Source of the DNA: Petrolisthes cinctipes
Lineage: Eukaryota; Arthropoda; Malacostraca; Decapoda; Porcellanidae
Direction of reading: 5' to 3'
Length of the DNA stretch: 64,000 nucleotides
Assembly: GCA_033782935.1 (NCBI GenBank)
Contig: JAWQEG010000062.1
Span: 12,756,470 to 12,820,469 of the forward strand
In this document: piece by piece, positions 15,001-29,800 of the stretch
Layout of the letters: every line of letters starts with the position of its first letter
Position numbering within the stretch: the stretch's first letter is position 1
Program-made: the position numbers and the translations under genes
Notes under the pieces: model-generated
What the model saw: only the letters and a program-made list of their open reading frames with translations
The model's database searches: none
What the model was told of the DNA's origin: nothing

Positions 15001-18000
15001 CTTCTTGGACCCAAAAATATTAAGTTTTCGGGTTTTTTAAGCCTGAATTTGAGATATAAACGGGTACAGAAGATGCATGCACATATCGACATTGGGCACC
15101 TAAAATATCGATTTTTAGCATGTATTGGGCCTATATTTTGAAAATATTCCAGCACTGAGTAGGCATTTACAGATCGCATCTGGGACACAAAAATATCGAA
15201 TTTTCGGGTGTTTTAAGCCAGAATTTGGGATATAAACGGGTACAAAAGATGTATGCACATATCGACTTTTTGCACCTAAAATATCGATTTTTAACATATT
15301 TTGGGTCTGTATTTTGAAAACATTCTAGCACTGAGTAGGCATATACAGATTGCTTCTTGGACCCAAAAATATCGAATTTTCGGGTGTTTTAAGCCTGAAT
15401 TTGAGATATAAACGGGTACAGAAGATGCATGCAAATATTGACATTGGGCACCTAAAATATCGATTTTTAGCATGTATTGGGCCTATATTTTGAAAATATT
15501 CCAGCACTGAGTAGGCATTTACAGATCGCTTCTGGGACACAAAAATATCGAATTTTCGGGTGTTTTAAGCCAGAATTTGGGATATAAGTGGGTACAAAAG
15601 ATGTATGCACATATCGACTTTTTGCACCTAAAATATCGATTTTTAACATATTTTGGGTCTGTATTTAGAAAACATTCTAGCAAAGAGTAGGCATGTACAG
15701 ATCGCTTCTGGGACCCGAAAATATCAAATTTTCGGGTGTTTTGAGCCTGAATTTGAGATATAAACGGGTACAGAAGATGCATGCACATATCGACTTTGGT
15801 CACCCAAAATATCGATTTTGAGCATGTTTTGGGCATCTATTTTGAAAATACTCTAACACGAAGTAGGCATGTACAGATCGCTTCTGGGACACAAAAATAT
15901 CGAATTTTTGGGTGTTTTGAGAATGAATTTCAGATATATACGGGTACAGAAGATGCATGCACATATCGACTTTGGACACCTAAATTATAGATTTTTAGCA
16001 TGTTTTGAGCCTATATTTTGAAAACTTTCTAGCACTGAGTAGGCATGTACAGATCGCTTCTGGAACCCAAAAATATTGAATTTTTGGGTGTTTTGTGCCT
16101 AAATTTGAGATATAAACGTGTACTGAAAATGCATGCACATATCGACTTTTTGTCCCTAAAATATCGATTTTGAGCATGTTTTGGGCCTGTATTTTGAAAG
16201 TACTCTAACACGGAGTAGGCATGTACAGATCTCTTCTGGGACCCAAAAATATCGAGTTTTCGGGTGTTTTGAGCCTGAATTTGATATATAAACGGGTACA
16301 GAAGATGCATGCAGATATCGACTTTGGGCACCCAAAATATCGATTTTTAGCATGTTTTGGGCCTATATTTTGAAAGTATTCTAGCCATGACTAGGCATGT
16401 ACAGAACGCTTCTGGGACAAAAAAATATCAAATTTTTGGATGTTTTCAGCCTGAATTAGGGATATAAACGGATATAGAAGATGCATACACATATTGACTT
16501 TGGGAACCTAAAATATCGATTTTGAGCATGTTTTGGGCCTGTATTTTGAAAATGCTCTAACACGGAGTAGGCCTATACAGATCGCTTCAGGGACCCAAAA
16601 ATATCGAATTTTCGGGTGTTTTGAGCGTGAATTTTGGATATAAACGGGTACAAAAGATGTATTCATATATCGACTTTGGACACCTAAAATATCGATTTTT
16701 AGCATGCATTAAGCCTATATTTTGAAAACATTTTAGCACTGAGTAGGCATGTAAATATCCCTTCTGGGACCCAAAATTATCGAATTTTCGGGTGTTTTGA
16801 GCCTGAATTTGAGGTATAAACCGGTACAGAAAATGCATGCTCATATCGACATTTAGCACCTACAATATCGATTTTTAGCATGTTTTGAGCCTATATTTTG
16901 AAAACGTTCTAGCACTGAGTAGGCATGTACAGATCGCTTCTGGAACCCAAAAATATTGAATTTTCCGTGGTTTTAAGAATGAATTTCAGATATATACGGG
17001 TACAGAAGATGCATGCACATATCGACTTTGGACACCTAAATTATAGATTTTTAGCATGTTTTGAGCCTATATTTTGAAAACTTTCTAGCACTGAGTAGGC
17101 ATGTACAGATCGCTTCTGGAACCCAAAAATATCGAATTTTTGGGTGTTTTGTGCCTAAATTTGAGATATAAACGTGTACTGAAAATGCATGCACATATCG
17201 ACTTTGGGCACCTAAAATATCGATTTTGAGCATGTTTTGGGCCTGTATTTTGAAAGTACTCTAACACGGAGTAGGCATGTACAGATCTCTTCTGGGACCT
17301 AAAAATATCGAGTTTTCGGGTGTTTTGAGCCTGAATTTGAGATATAAACGGGTACAGAACAGGCATGCACATATCGACTTGGGACATATAAAATATTGAT
17401 TTTTAGCATGTTTTGAGCCTATATTTTGAAAACATTCTAGCACTGAGTAGGCATGTACAGATTGCTTCTTGGACCCAAAAATATCGAATATTCGGGTGTT
17501 TTAAGCCTGAATTTGAGATATAAACGGGTACAGAAGATGCATGCACATATCGACATTGGGCACCTAAAATATCGATTTTTAGCATGTATTGGGCCTATAT
17601 TTTGAAAATATTCCAGCACTGAGTAGTCATTTACAGATCGCTTCTGGGACACAAAAATATCGAATTTTCGGGTGTTTTAAGCCAGAATTTGGGATATAAA
17701 CGGGTACAAAAGATGTATGCACATATCGACTTTTTGCACCTAAAATATTTGATTTTGAGCATATTTTGGGTCTGTATTTTGAAAACATTCTAGCAAAGAC
17801 TAGGCATGTACAGATCGTTTCTGAGACCCGAAAATATCGAATTTTCGGGTGTTTTGAGCCTGAATTTGAGATATAAACGGGTACAGAAGATGCATGCACA
17901 TATCGACTTTGGGCACCCAAAATATCGATTTTGAGCATGTTTTGGGCCTGTATTTTGAAAATACTCTAACACGAAGTAGGCATGTACCGATCGCTTCTGG

Positions 18001-20362
18001 GACACAAAAATATCGAATTTTTGGGTGTTTTGAGAATGAATTTCAGATATATACGGGTACAGAAGATGCATGCACATATCGACTTTGGACAGCTAAATTA
18101 TAGATTTTTAGCATGTTTTGAGCCTATATTTTGAAAACTTTCCAGCACTGAGTAGGCATGTACAGATCGCTTCTGGAACCCAAAAATATTGAATTTTTGG
18201 GTGTTTTGTGCCTAATTTTGAGATATAAACGGGTACTGAAAATGCATGCACTTATCGACTTTTTGCACCTAAAATATCGATTTTGAGCATGTTTTGGGCC
18301 TGTATTTTGAAAGTACTCTAACACGGAGTAGGCATGTACAGATCTCTTCTGGGACCCAAAAATATCGAGTTTTCGGGTGTTTTGAGTCTGAATTTGATAT
18401 ATAAACGGGTACAGAAGATGCATGCAGATATCGACTTTGGGCACCCAAAATATCGATTTTTAGCATGTTTTGGGCCTATATTTTGAAAGTATTCTAGCAA
18501 TGAGTAGGCATGTACAGAACGCTTCTGGGACAAAAAAATATCGAATTTTCGGGTGTTTTCAGCCTGAATTTGGGATATAAACGGGTATAGAAGATGCATA
18601 CACATATTGACTTTGGGAACCTAAAATATCGATTTTGAGAATGTTTTGGGGCTGTATTTTGAAAATGCTCTAACACGGAGTAGGCATATACAGATCGCTT
18701 CAGAGACCCAAAAATATCGAATTTTCGGGTGTTCTGAGCGTGAATTTTGGATATAAACGGGTACAAAAGATGTATTCACATATCGACTTTGGACACCTAA
18801 AATATCGATTTTTAGCATGCATTAAGCCTATATTTTGAAAACATTTTAGCACTAAGTAGGCATGTAAATATCCCTTCTGGGACCCAAAATTATCGAATTT
18901 TCGGGTGTTTTGAGCCTTAATTTGAGATATAAACCAGTACAGAAAATACATGCTCATATCGACATTTAGCACCAAAAATATCGATTTCTAGCATGTTTTG
19001 GGCCTACATTTAAAAAATATTCTAGCACTGAGTAGGCATGTACAGATCGCTTCAGGGACCCAAAAATAGCGAATTTTCGGGTGTTTTGAGCCTGAATTTG
19101 GGATATAAACGGGTACAAAAGATGTATGCACATATCGATTTTGGACACCTAAATTATAGATTTTTAGCATATTTTGAGCCTATATTTTGAAAACTTTCTA
19201 GCACTGAGTAGGCATGTACAGATAGCTTCAGGGACCCAAAAATATCAAATTTTCGGGTGTTTTGAGCCTGAATTTGGGATATAAACGGGTACTGAAGGTG
19301 CATTCACATATCGACTTTGGGCACCTAAAATACCGATTTTCAGCATGTTTTGGGCCTGTATTTTGAAAGTACTCTAACACGGATTAGGCATGTACAGATC
19401 GCTTCTGGGACCCAAAAATATCGAGTTTTAGGGTGTTTTGAGCCTGAATTTGAGATATAAACGGGTACAGAAGATGCATTCACATATCGACTTTGGGCAC
19501 CCTAAATATCGATTTTTAGCATGTTTTGTTCCAATATTTTGAAAATATTCTATCACTGAGTAGGCATGTACAGATCGCTTCTGGGACAAAAAAATATCGT
19601 ATTTTCGGGTGTTTTGAGCCTGAATTTGGGATATAAACAAGTACAAAAGATGTATGCACATATCGACTTTGGACACCTAAAATATCGAATTTCAGCATGT
19701 TTTAGGCCTATATTTTGAAAACATTCTAGCACTGAGTAGACATGTACAGATCGCTTCTGGGACACAAAAATATCGAATTTTCGGGGGTTTTAAGCCTGAA
19801 TTTGGGATATAAACGGGTACAAAAGATGTATGCACATATCGACTTTTTGCACCTAAAATATCGATGTTGAGCATGTTTTGGGTATGTATTTTGAAAACAT
19901 TCTAGCAAAGAGTAGGCATGTACAGATCGCTTCTTGGACCCGAAAATAACGAATTTTCGGGTGTTTTGAGAATGAATTTGAGATATGAACGGGTACAGAA
20001 GATGCAAGCACATATCGACTTTGGGCACCCAAAATATCGATTTTGAGCATGTTTTGGGCATCTATTTTGAAAATACTCTAACACAAAGTAGGCATGTACA
20101 GATCGCTTCAGGAACCCAAAAATATTGAATTTTCGGGTGTTTTGAGCCTGAATTTGGGATATAAACGGGTACAAAAGATGTATGCACATATCGACTTTGG
20201 ACACCTAAAATATCGATTTTTAGCATGTTTTCAGCCTATATTTTGAAAACTTTCTAGCACTGAGTAGGCATGTACAGATCACTTCTGGAACCCAAAAATA
20301 TCGAATTTTCGGGTGTTCTGAGCCTGAATTTTGGATATAAACGAATACAAAAGATGTATGTA
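1..20362. repeat. Satellite block 1: irregular, diverged mosaic of multi-monomer segments
   Basis: This part has no single higher-order period. Segments recur at several offsets: 1,051-3,000 matches about 7,196-9,140 (offset 6,145 bp), 1,051-1,620 also matches about 10,704-11,273 (offset 9,653 bp), 2,453 onward matches again near 11,930, and the segment near 3,493 recurs near 5,603 and 9,990 (offsets 2,110 and 4,387 bp). Offsets are close to multiples of 176 bp, as expected from unequal exchange in register. Monomers differ more here than in the blocks to the right, so this looks like the older part of the array. Its left edge lies outside the window. Confidence 0.85.
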
Positions 20363-20835
20363 CAGTCGGCAAAAAAAGTTTCGTTACCATCCCTAAAACA
20401 GTGTAATGTAATGCTGGTACGCCTGACTGGTGAGTGTCGTACCTCCGCCACCCTCCGGCCTCTATAAGGCCGTGCCCCTGCCCCCTGGCCAATGCCCCTC
20501 ATGGGCAGCCAAGTAGGAATGACGTTCTTTCAGCCAGTGCTATATTTTCTGGGTATTTCACGGTTATTCTTGTTCTAAAATACTCAAAACGCATTTCCTT
20601 ATGTTTAATAATGAATAGTTAAATAGTAAGAGTTCTTTAACACTCAAAATTTAATTTAAAATCAGCTAAATTTTGATATAAAGAAGTTGACACTGCCAGG
20701 GCAATGACAATTCCCGTCCAGCATGTCCCGGATGACACGAGTCACAGCTGCCCAGTGGGTGGAGTACCAACCCTACGGGGCTTACCCATGGTAAAATTAA
20801 CGTAGGGGTGGTAACGAAACTTTTTTTGCCGACTG
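20363..20835. mobile_element. Tc1/mariner-type MITE, 473 bp, TA target-site duplication
   Basis: The terminal inverted repeats begin CAGTCGGCAAAAAAAG; 27 bp match perfectly and the match continues to about 32 bp with one mismatch. TA flanks both ends (20,361-20,362 and 20,836-20,837). Ends starting with CAGT plus a TA duplication are typical of Tc1/mariner (IS630-like) elements. The interior has GC-rich parts (about 20,404-20,520 and 20,690-20,790) around an AT-rich middle and no transposase frame; the short frames inside are not coding. Paralogous satellite monomers with an empty site (GTATGTACATATCGAC), such as at 38,343-38,358 and 40,978-40,993, confirm both ends to the base. Confidence 0.95.
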
Positions 20836-20837
20836 TA

Positions 20838-23800
20838 CATATCGACTTTGGACACCTAAAATATCGATTTTTAGCATGCTTTAAGCCTATATCTTGAAAA
20901 CATTTTAGCACTGAGTAGGCATGTAAATATCCCTTCTGGGACCCAAAATTATCGAATTTTCGGGTGTTTTGAGCCAGAATTTGAGATATAAACCGGTACA
21001 GAAAATGCATGCTCATATTGACATTTAGCACCTAAAATATCGATTTTTAGCATGTTTTAGGCCTACATTTAAAAAATATTCTAGCACTGAGTAGGCATGT
21101 ACAGATCGCTTCAGGAACCCAAAAATATTGAATTTTCGGGGGTTTTGAGCCTGAATTTGGGATATAAACGGGTACAAAAGATGTATGCACATATCTACTT
21201 TGGACACCTAAAATATCGATTTTTAGCATGTTTTCAGCCTATATTTTGAAAACTTTCTAGCACTGAGTAGGCATGTACAGATCACTTCTGGAACCCAAAA
21301 ATATTGAATTTTCCGTTGTTTTGAGCGTGAATTTTGGATATAAACGAATACAAAAGATGTATGCACATATCGACTTTGGACACCTAAAATATCTATTTTT
21401 AGCATGCTTTAAGCCTATATTTTGAAATTTTTTTAGCACTGAGTAGGCATGTAAATATCCCTTCTGGGACCCAAAATTATCGAATTTTCGGGTGTTTTGA
21501 GCCTGAATTTGAGATATAAACCGGTACAGAAAATGCATGCTCATATCGACATTTAGCACCTAAAATATCGATTTTTAGCATGTTTTGGGCCTTTATTTTG
21601 AAAATACTCTAACACGGAGTAGGCATGTACAGATCGCTTCAAGGACCCAAAAATAGCGAATTTTCGGGTGTTTTGAGCCTGAATTTGGGATATAAACGGG
21701 TACAAAAGATGTATGCACATATAGACTTTGGACACCTAAATTAAAGATTTTTAGCATGTTTTGAGCCTATATTTTGAAAACTTTCTAGCACTGAGTAGGC
21801 ATGTACAGATCGCTTCTGGAACCCAAAAATATTGAATTTTCCGTTGTTTTGAGCCTGAATTTGAGATATAAACGGGTACAGAAGATGCATGCACATATCG
21901 ACTTTGGGCACCTAAAATATCGATTTTCAGCATGTTTTGGGCCTGTATTTTGAAAGTACTCTAACACGGAGTAGGCATGTACACATCTCTTCTGGAACCC
22001 AAAAATATCGAGTTTTCGGGTGTTTTGATCCTGAATTTGAGATATAAACGAGTACAGAAGATGCATGCAGATATCGACTTTGGGCACCCAAAATATCGAT
22101 TTTTAGCATGTTTTGGGCCTATATTTTGAAAGTATTCTAGCCATGAGTAGGGATGTACAGATCGCTTCTGGGACAAAAAAATATCGAATTTTCGGGTGTT
22201 TTCAGCCTGAATTTGGGATATAAACGGGTATAGAATATGCATACACATATTGACTTTGGACACCTAAAATATCGATTTTTAGCATGTTTTGGGCCTACAT
22301 TTAAAAAATATTCTAGAACTGAGTAGGCATGTACAGATCGCTTCATGGACCCAAAAATATCGAATTTTCGGGTGTTTTTACCCTGAATTTGGGATATAAA
22401 CGGGTACAAAAGATGTATGCACATATCGACTGTGGCCACCTAAAATATCGATTTTTAGCATGTTTTAAGCCTATATTTTGAAAACATTCTAGCACTGAGT
22501 AGACATGTAGAGAACGCTTATGGGACTCAAAATATCGAATTTTCGGGTGTTTTGACCCTGAATTTGAGATATAAACGGGTACAGAAGATGCATGCACATA
22601 TCGACATTGGACACCTAAAATATCGAATTTTAGCATGTTTTAGGCCAATATTTTGAAAACATTCTAGCACTGAGTAGACATGTACAGATCGCTTCTGGGA
22701 CAAAAAAATATCGATTTTTCGGGTGTTTTGAGCCTGAATTTGGGATATAAACAGGTACAGATGATGCATGCACATATCGACTTTGGGCACCTAAAATATC
22801 GATTTTCAGCATGTTTTGGGATTGTATTTTGAAAGTACTCTAACACGAAGTAGGCATATACAGATCGCTTCTGGGACCCAAAATTATCGAATTTTCGGGT
22901 GTTTTGAGCCTGAATTTGGGATTTAAACGGGTACAGAAGATGCATACACATATCGACTTTTTGCACCTAATATATCGATTTTGAGCATGTTTTGGGTCTG
23001 TATCTTGAAAACATTCTAAGAATGAGTAGGTATGTACATATCGCTTCTGGGACCCAAAAATATCGAATTTTCGGGTGTTTTGAGCCTGAATTTGGGATAT
23101 AAACAAGTACAAAAGATGTATGCACATATCGACTTTGGACACCTAAAATATCGAATTTTAGCATGTTTTAGGCCTATATTTTGAAAACATTCTAGCACTG
23201 AGTAGACATGTACAGATCGCTTCTGGGACCCAAAAATATCGAATTTTCGGTTGTTTTGAGCCAGAATTTGAGATATAATCGGGTACTGAAGATGCATGCA
23301 TATATCGACTTTTAGCACCTAAAATATCGATTTTGAGCATGTTTTGGGTCTATATTCTATAAAACATTCTAGCAAAGAGTAGGCATGTACAGATCGCTTC
23401 TGGGACCCAAAAATATCGATTTTTCGGGTGTTTTGAGCCTGAATTTGAGATATAAACGGGTACAGAAGATGCATGCACATATCGACTTTGGGCACCCAAA
23501 ATATCGATTTTGAGCATGTTTTTGGCATCTATTTTAAAAATACTCTAACACGATGTAGGCATGTACAGATCGCTTCTGGGACACCAAAATATTGAATTTT
23601 TGGGTGTTTTGAGCCTGAATTTGAGATATAAACGGGTACTGAAGATGCAGGCACATATCGACTTTGGGCACCCCAAATATCGATTCTAGCATGTTTTAGG
23701 CCTGTATTTTGAAAATACTCTAACAAGGAATAGGCATGTACAGATCGCTTCTGGGACAAAAAAATATCGAATTTTTGGGTATTTTTAGCCTGAATTTGAG

Positions 23801-26800
23801 ATATAATCGAGTACAGAAGATGCATGCACATATCGACTTTTGCACCTAAAATATCGATTTCAGCATGTTTTGGGCCTGTATTTTGAAAGTACTCTAACAC
23901 GGAGTAGGCATGTACAGATCGCTTCTGGGACCCAAAAATATTGAATTTTCTGGTGATTTGAGCATTAATTTGAGATATAAACGGTAACAGAAGATGCATA
24001 CACATATCGACTTTTCCACCTAAAATATCGATTTCAGCATGTTTTGGGCCTGTATTTTGAAAATACTCTAACACGGAGTGGGCATGTACAGATCGCTTCT
24101 GGGACTCAAAAATATCGAATTTTTGGGTATATTGAGCCTGAATTTGAGATATAATCGGGTACAGAAGATGCATACACATATCGACTTTGGGCACCTAAAA
24201 TATCAATTTACAGCATGTTTTGGGCATGTATTTTGAAAATACTCTAACACGGGACCCAAAAATATCGAATTTTCGGTTGTTTTGAGCCTGAATTTGAGAT
24301 GTAATCGGGTACTGAAGATGCATGCACATATCGACTTTTAACACATAAATATCGATTTTGAGCATGTTTTGGGTCTGTAATTTATAAAACATTCTAGCAA
24401 AGAGTAGGCATGTACAGATCGCTTCTGGGACCCAAAAATATCGATTTTTCGGGTGTTTTGAGCCTGAATTTGGGATATAAACGGGTACAAAAGATGTATG
24501 CACATATCGACTTTGGACACCTAAAATATTGAATTTTAGCATGTTTTAAGCCTATATTTTGAAAACATTCTGGCACTGAGTAGACATGTACATATCGCTT
24601 CTGGGACTCAATAATATCGAATTTTCGGATCAATTGAGTCTGAATTTGAGATATAATCGGGTACAGAAGATGCATGCACATATCGACTTTGGGCACCTAA
24701 AATATCGATTTTCAGCATGTTTTATTGCCTGTATTTTGAAAGTACTCTAACACGAAGTAGGCATGTACAGATCGCATCTGGGACCCAAAAATATTGAATT
24801 TTAGGGTATTTTGAGCCTGAATTTGAGATATAAACGGGTACAGAAGATGCATGCACATATCGACTATGGGCAGCTAAAATATCGATTTTCAGCATGTTTT
24901 GGCTATGAATTTTGAAAATACTAAAAAACAGAGTAGGCATATACAGATTGCTTCTGGAACCCAAAAATATCGAATTTTCGGGTGTTTTAATAATAAATAT
25001 GAGATATAAACTGGTACAGAACATGCATGCACATATCGACTTTGGACACCTAAAATATCGATTTTTAGCATGTTTTGAGCCTATATTTTGAAAACATTCT
25101 AACACTGAGTAGACATGTACAGATCGCTTCAGGGACCCAAAAATATCGAATTTTTGGGTGTTTTGAGCCTGCATTTGAGATATAAACGGGTAATGAAAAT
25201 GCATGCACATATCGACTTTTTGCACCTAAAATAACGATTTTGAGCATGTTTTAAGTCTGTATTTTGAAGACATTCTAGCAAAGAGTAGGCATGTACAGAT
25301 CGCTTCTGGGACCCAAAAATATTGAATTTTAGGGTGTTTTGAGCCTGAATTTGAGATATAAACGGGTACAGAAGATGCATGCACATATCGACTATGGGCA
25401 GATAAAATATCGATTTTCAGCATGTTTTGGGCATGTATTTTGAAAATACTCTAACTCGGAGTAGGTATGTACAGATCGCTTCTGGGACACAAAAAAATCA
25501 AATTTTCAGGAGTTTTGAGCCTCAATTTGAGATATAAACGGGTACAGAAGATGCATGTAGATATCGACTTTGTGCACCCAAAATATCGATTTTTAGCTTG
25601 TTTTAGGCTTATATTTCGAAAGTATTCTAGCAATGAGTAGGCATGTACAGATCGCTTCTGGGACAAAAAAATATCGAATTTTCGGGTGTTTTCAGCCTGA
25701 ATTTGGGATATAAACGGGTAAAGAAGATGCATACAAATATTGACTTTGGGAACCTAAAATATCGATTTTGAGCATGTTTTGGGCATGTATTTTGAAAATA
25801 CTCTAACACGGAGTAGACATGTACAGATCGCTTCTGGGACTCAATAATATCGAATTTTCGGATCTATTGAGCCTGAATTTGGGATATAAACGGGTACAGA
25901 AGATGCATGCACATATTGACTTTGGGCACCTCAAATATTGATTTTCAGCATGTTTTGGGCATGTATTTTGAAAATACTCTAACAAGGAATAGGCATGTAC
26001 AGATCGCTTCTGGGACCCAAAAATATCGAATTTTTGGGTATTTTGAGCCTGAATTTGAGATATAATCGAGTACAGAAGATGCATGCACATATCGACTTTG
26101 AGCACCTAAAATATCGATTTTCAGCATGTTTTATTGCCTGTATTTTGAAAGTACTCTAACACGAAGTAGGCATGTACAGATCGCATCTGGGACCCAAAAA
26201 TATTGAATTTTAGGGTGTTTTGAGCCTGAATTTGAGATATAAACGGGTACAGAAGATGCATGCACATATCGACTATGTGAAGCTAAAATATCGATTTTCA
26301 GCAAGTTTTGGGCATGTATTTTGAAAATACTCTAACACGGAGTATGCATATACAGATCGCTTCTGGGACCCAAAAATATCGAATTTTCGGGTGTTTTGAG
26401 CCTGAATTTGGGATATAAACGGGTAAAGAAGATGCATACACATATTGACTTTGGGCACCTAAAATATCGATTTTCAGCATGTTTTGGGCCTGTATTTTGA
26501 ATATACTCTAACACGAAGTAGGCATGTACAGATCGCTTCAGGGACCCAAAAATATCGAATTTTCGGGTTTTCTGTGCCTGAATTTTGGATATAAACGGGT
26601 ACAAAAGATGTATGTACATATCGACTTTTTACACCTAAAATATCGATTTTTAGCATGCTTTAAGCCTATATCTTGAAAACATTTTAGCACTGAGTAGGCA
26701 TGTAAATATCCCTTCTGGGACCCAAAATTATCGAATTTTCGGGTGTTTTGAGCCAGAATTTGAGATATAAACCGGTACAGAAAATGCATGCTCATATTGA

Positions 26801-29800
26801 CATTTAGCACCTAAAATATCGATTTTTAGCATGTTTTAGGCCTACATTTAAAAAATATTCTAGCACTGAGTAGGCATGTACAGATCGCTTCAGGAACCCA
26901 AAAATATTGAATTTTCGGGGGTTTTGAGCCTGAATTTGGGATATAAACGGGTACAAAAGATGTATGCACATATCTACTTTGGACACCTAAAATATCGATT
27001 TTTAGCATGTTTTGAGCCTATATTTTGAAAACTTTCTAGCACTGAGTAGGCATGTACAGATCACTTCTGGAACCCAAAAATATCGAATTTTCGGGTGTTC
27101 TGAGCCTGAATTTTGGATATAAACGAATACAAAAGTTGTATGTACATATCGACTTTGGACACCTAAAATATCGATTTTTAGCATGCTTTAAGCCTATATC
27201 TTGAAAACATTTTAGCACTGAGTAGGCATGTAAATATCCCTTCTGGGACACAAAATTATCGAATTTTCGGGTGTTTTGAGCCAGAATTTGAGATATAAAC
27301 CGGTACAGAAAATGCATGCTCATATCGACATTTAGCACCTAAAATATCGATTTTTAGCATGTTTTGGGCCTTTATTTTGAAAATACTCTAACACGGAGTA
27401 GGCATGTACAGATCGCTTCAAGGACCCAAAAATAGCGAATTTTCGGGTGTTTTGAGCCTGAATTTGGGATATAAACGGGTACAAAAGATGTATGCACATA
27501 TAGACTTTGGACACCTAAATTAAAGATTTTTAGCATGTTTTGAGCCTATATTTTGAAAACTTTCTAGCACTGAGTAGGCATGTACAGATCGCTTCTGGAA
27601 CCCAAAAATATTGAATTTTCCGTTGTTTTGAGCCTGAATTTGAGATATAAACGGGTACAGAAGATGCATGCACATATCGACTTTGGGCACCTAAAATATC
27701 GATTTTCAGCATGTTTTGGGCCTGTATTTTGAAAGTACTCTAACACGGAGTAGGCATGTACACATCTCTTCTGGAACCCAAAAATATCGAGTTTTCGGGT
27801 GTTTTGATCCTGAATTTGAGATATAAACGAGTACAGAAGATGCATGCAGATATCGACTTTGGGCACCCAAAATATCGATTTTTAGCATGTTTTGGGCCTA
27901 TATTTTGAAAGTATTCTAGCCATGAGTAGGGATGTACAGATCGCTTCTGGGACAAAAAAATATCGAATTTTCGGGTGTTTTCAGCCTGAATTTGGGATAT
28001 AAACGGGTATAGAATATGCATACACATATTGACTTTGGACACCTAAAATATCGATTTTTAGCATGTTTTGGGCCTACATTTAAAAAATATTCTAGAACTG
28101 AGTAGGCATGTACAGATCGCTTCATGGACCCAAAAATATCGAATTTTCGGGTGTTTTTACCCTGAATTTGGGATATAAACGGGTACAAAAGATGTATGCA
28201 CATATCGACTGTGGCCACCTAAAATATCGATTTTTAGCATGTTTTAAGCCTATATTTTGAAAACATTCTAGCACTGAGTAGACATGTAGAGAACGCTTAT
28301 GGGACTCAAAATATCGAATTTTCGGGTGTTTTGACCCTGAATTTGAGATATAAACGGGTACAGAAGATGCATGCACATATCGACATTGGACACCTAAAAT
28401 ATCGAATTTTAGCATGTTTTAGGCCAATATTTTGAAAACATTCTAGCACTGAGTAGACATGTACAGATCGCTTCTGGGACAAAAAAATATCGATTTTTCG
28501 GGTGTTTTGAGCCTGAATTTGGGATATAAACAGGTACAGATGATGCATGCACATATCGACTTTGGGCACCTAAAATATCGATTTTCAGCATGTTTTGGGA
28601 TTGTATTTTGAAAGTACTCTAACACGAAGTAGGCATATACAGATCGCTTCTGGGACCCAAAATTATCGAATTTTCGGGTGTTTTGAGCCTGAATTTGGGA
28701 TTTAAACGGGTACAGAAGATGCATACACATATCGACTTTTTGCACCTAATATATCGATTTTGAGCATGTTTTGGGTCTGTATCTTGAAAACATTCTAAGA
28801 ATGAGTAGGTATGTACATATCGCTTCTGGGACCCAAAAATATCGAATTTTCGGGTGTTTTGAGCCTGAATTTGGGATATAAACAAGTACAAAAGATGTAT
28901 GCACATATCGACTTTGGACACCTAAAATATCGAATTTTAGCATGTTTTAGGCCTATATTTTGAAAACATTCTAGCACTGAGTAGACATGTACAGATCGCT
29001 TCTGGGACCCAAAAATATCGAATTTTCGGTTGTTTTGAGCCAGAATTTGAGATATAATCGGGTACTGAAGATGCATGCATATATCGACTTTTAGCACCTA
29101 AAATATCGATTTTGAGCATGTTTTGGGTCTATATTCTATAAAACATTCTAGCAAAGAGTAGGCATGTACAGATCGCTTCTGGGACCCAAAAATATCGATT
29201 TTTCGGGTGTTTTGAGCCTGAATTTGAGATATAAACGGGTACAGAAGATGCATGCACATATCGACTTTGGGCACCCAAAATATCGATTTTGAGCATGTTT
29301 TTGGCATCTATTTTAAAAATACTCTAACACGATGTAGGCATGTACAGATCGCTTCTGGGACACCAAAATATTGAATTTTTGGGTGTTTTGAGCCTGAATT
29401 TGAGATATAAACGGGTACTGAAGATGCAGGCACATATCGACTTTGGGCACCCCAAATATCGATTCTAGCATGTTTTAGGCCTGTATTTTGAAAATACTCT
29501 AACAAGGAATAGGCATGTACAGATCGCTTCTGGGACAAAAAAATATCGAATTTTTGGGTATTTTTAGCCTGAATTTGAGATATAATCGAGTACAGAAGAT
29601 GCATGCACATATCGACTTTTGCACCTAAAATATCGATTTCAGCATGTTTTGGGCCTGTATTTTGAAAGTACTCTAACACGGAGTAGGCATGTACAGATCG
29701 CTTCTGGGACCCAAAAATATTGAATTTTCTGGTGATTTGAGCATTAATTTGAGATATAAACGGTAACAGAAGATGCATACACATATCGACTTTTCCACCT

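Noticed and set aside
20434..20622. Possible small protein inside the MITE
   Set aside because: Sixty-odd codons, no homology that I recognise, and frames on both strands run across the element ends into satellite.
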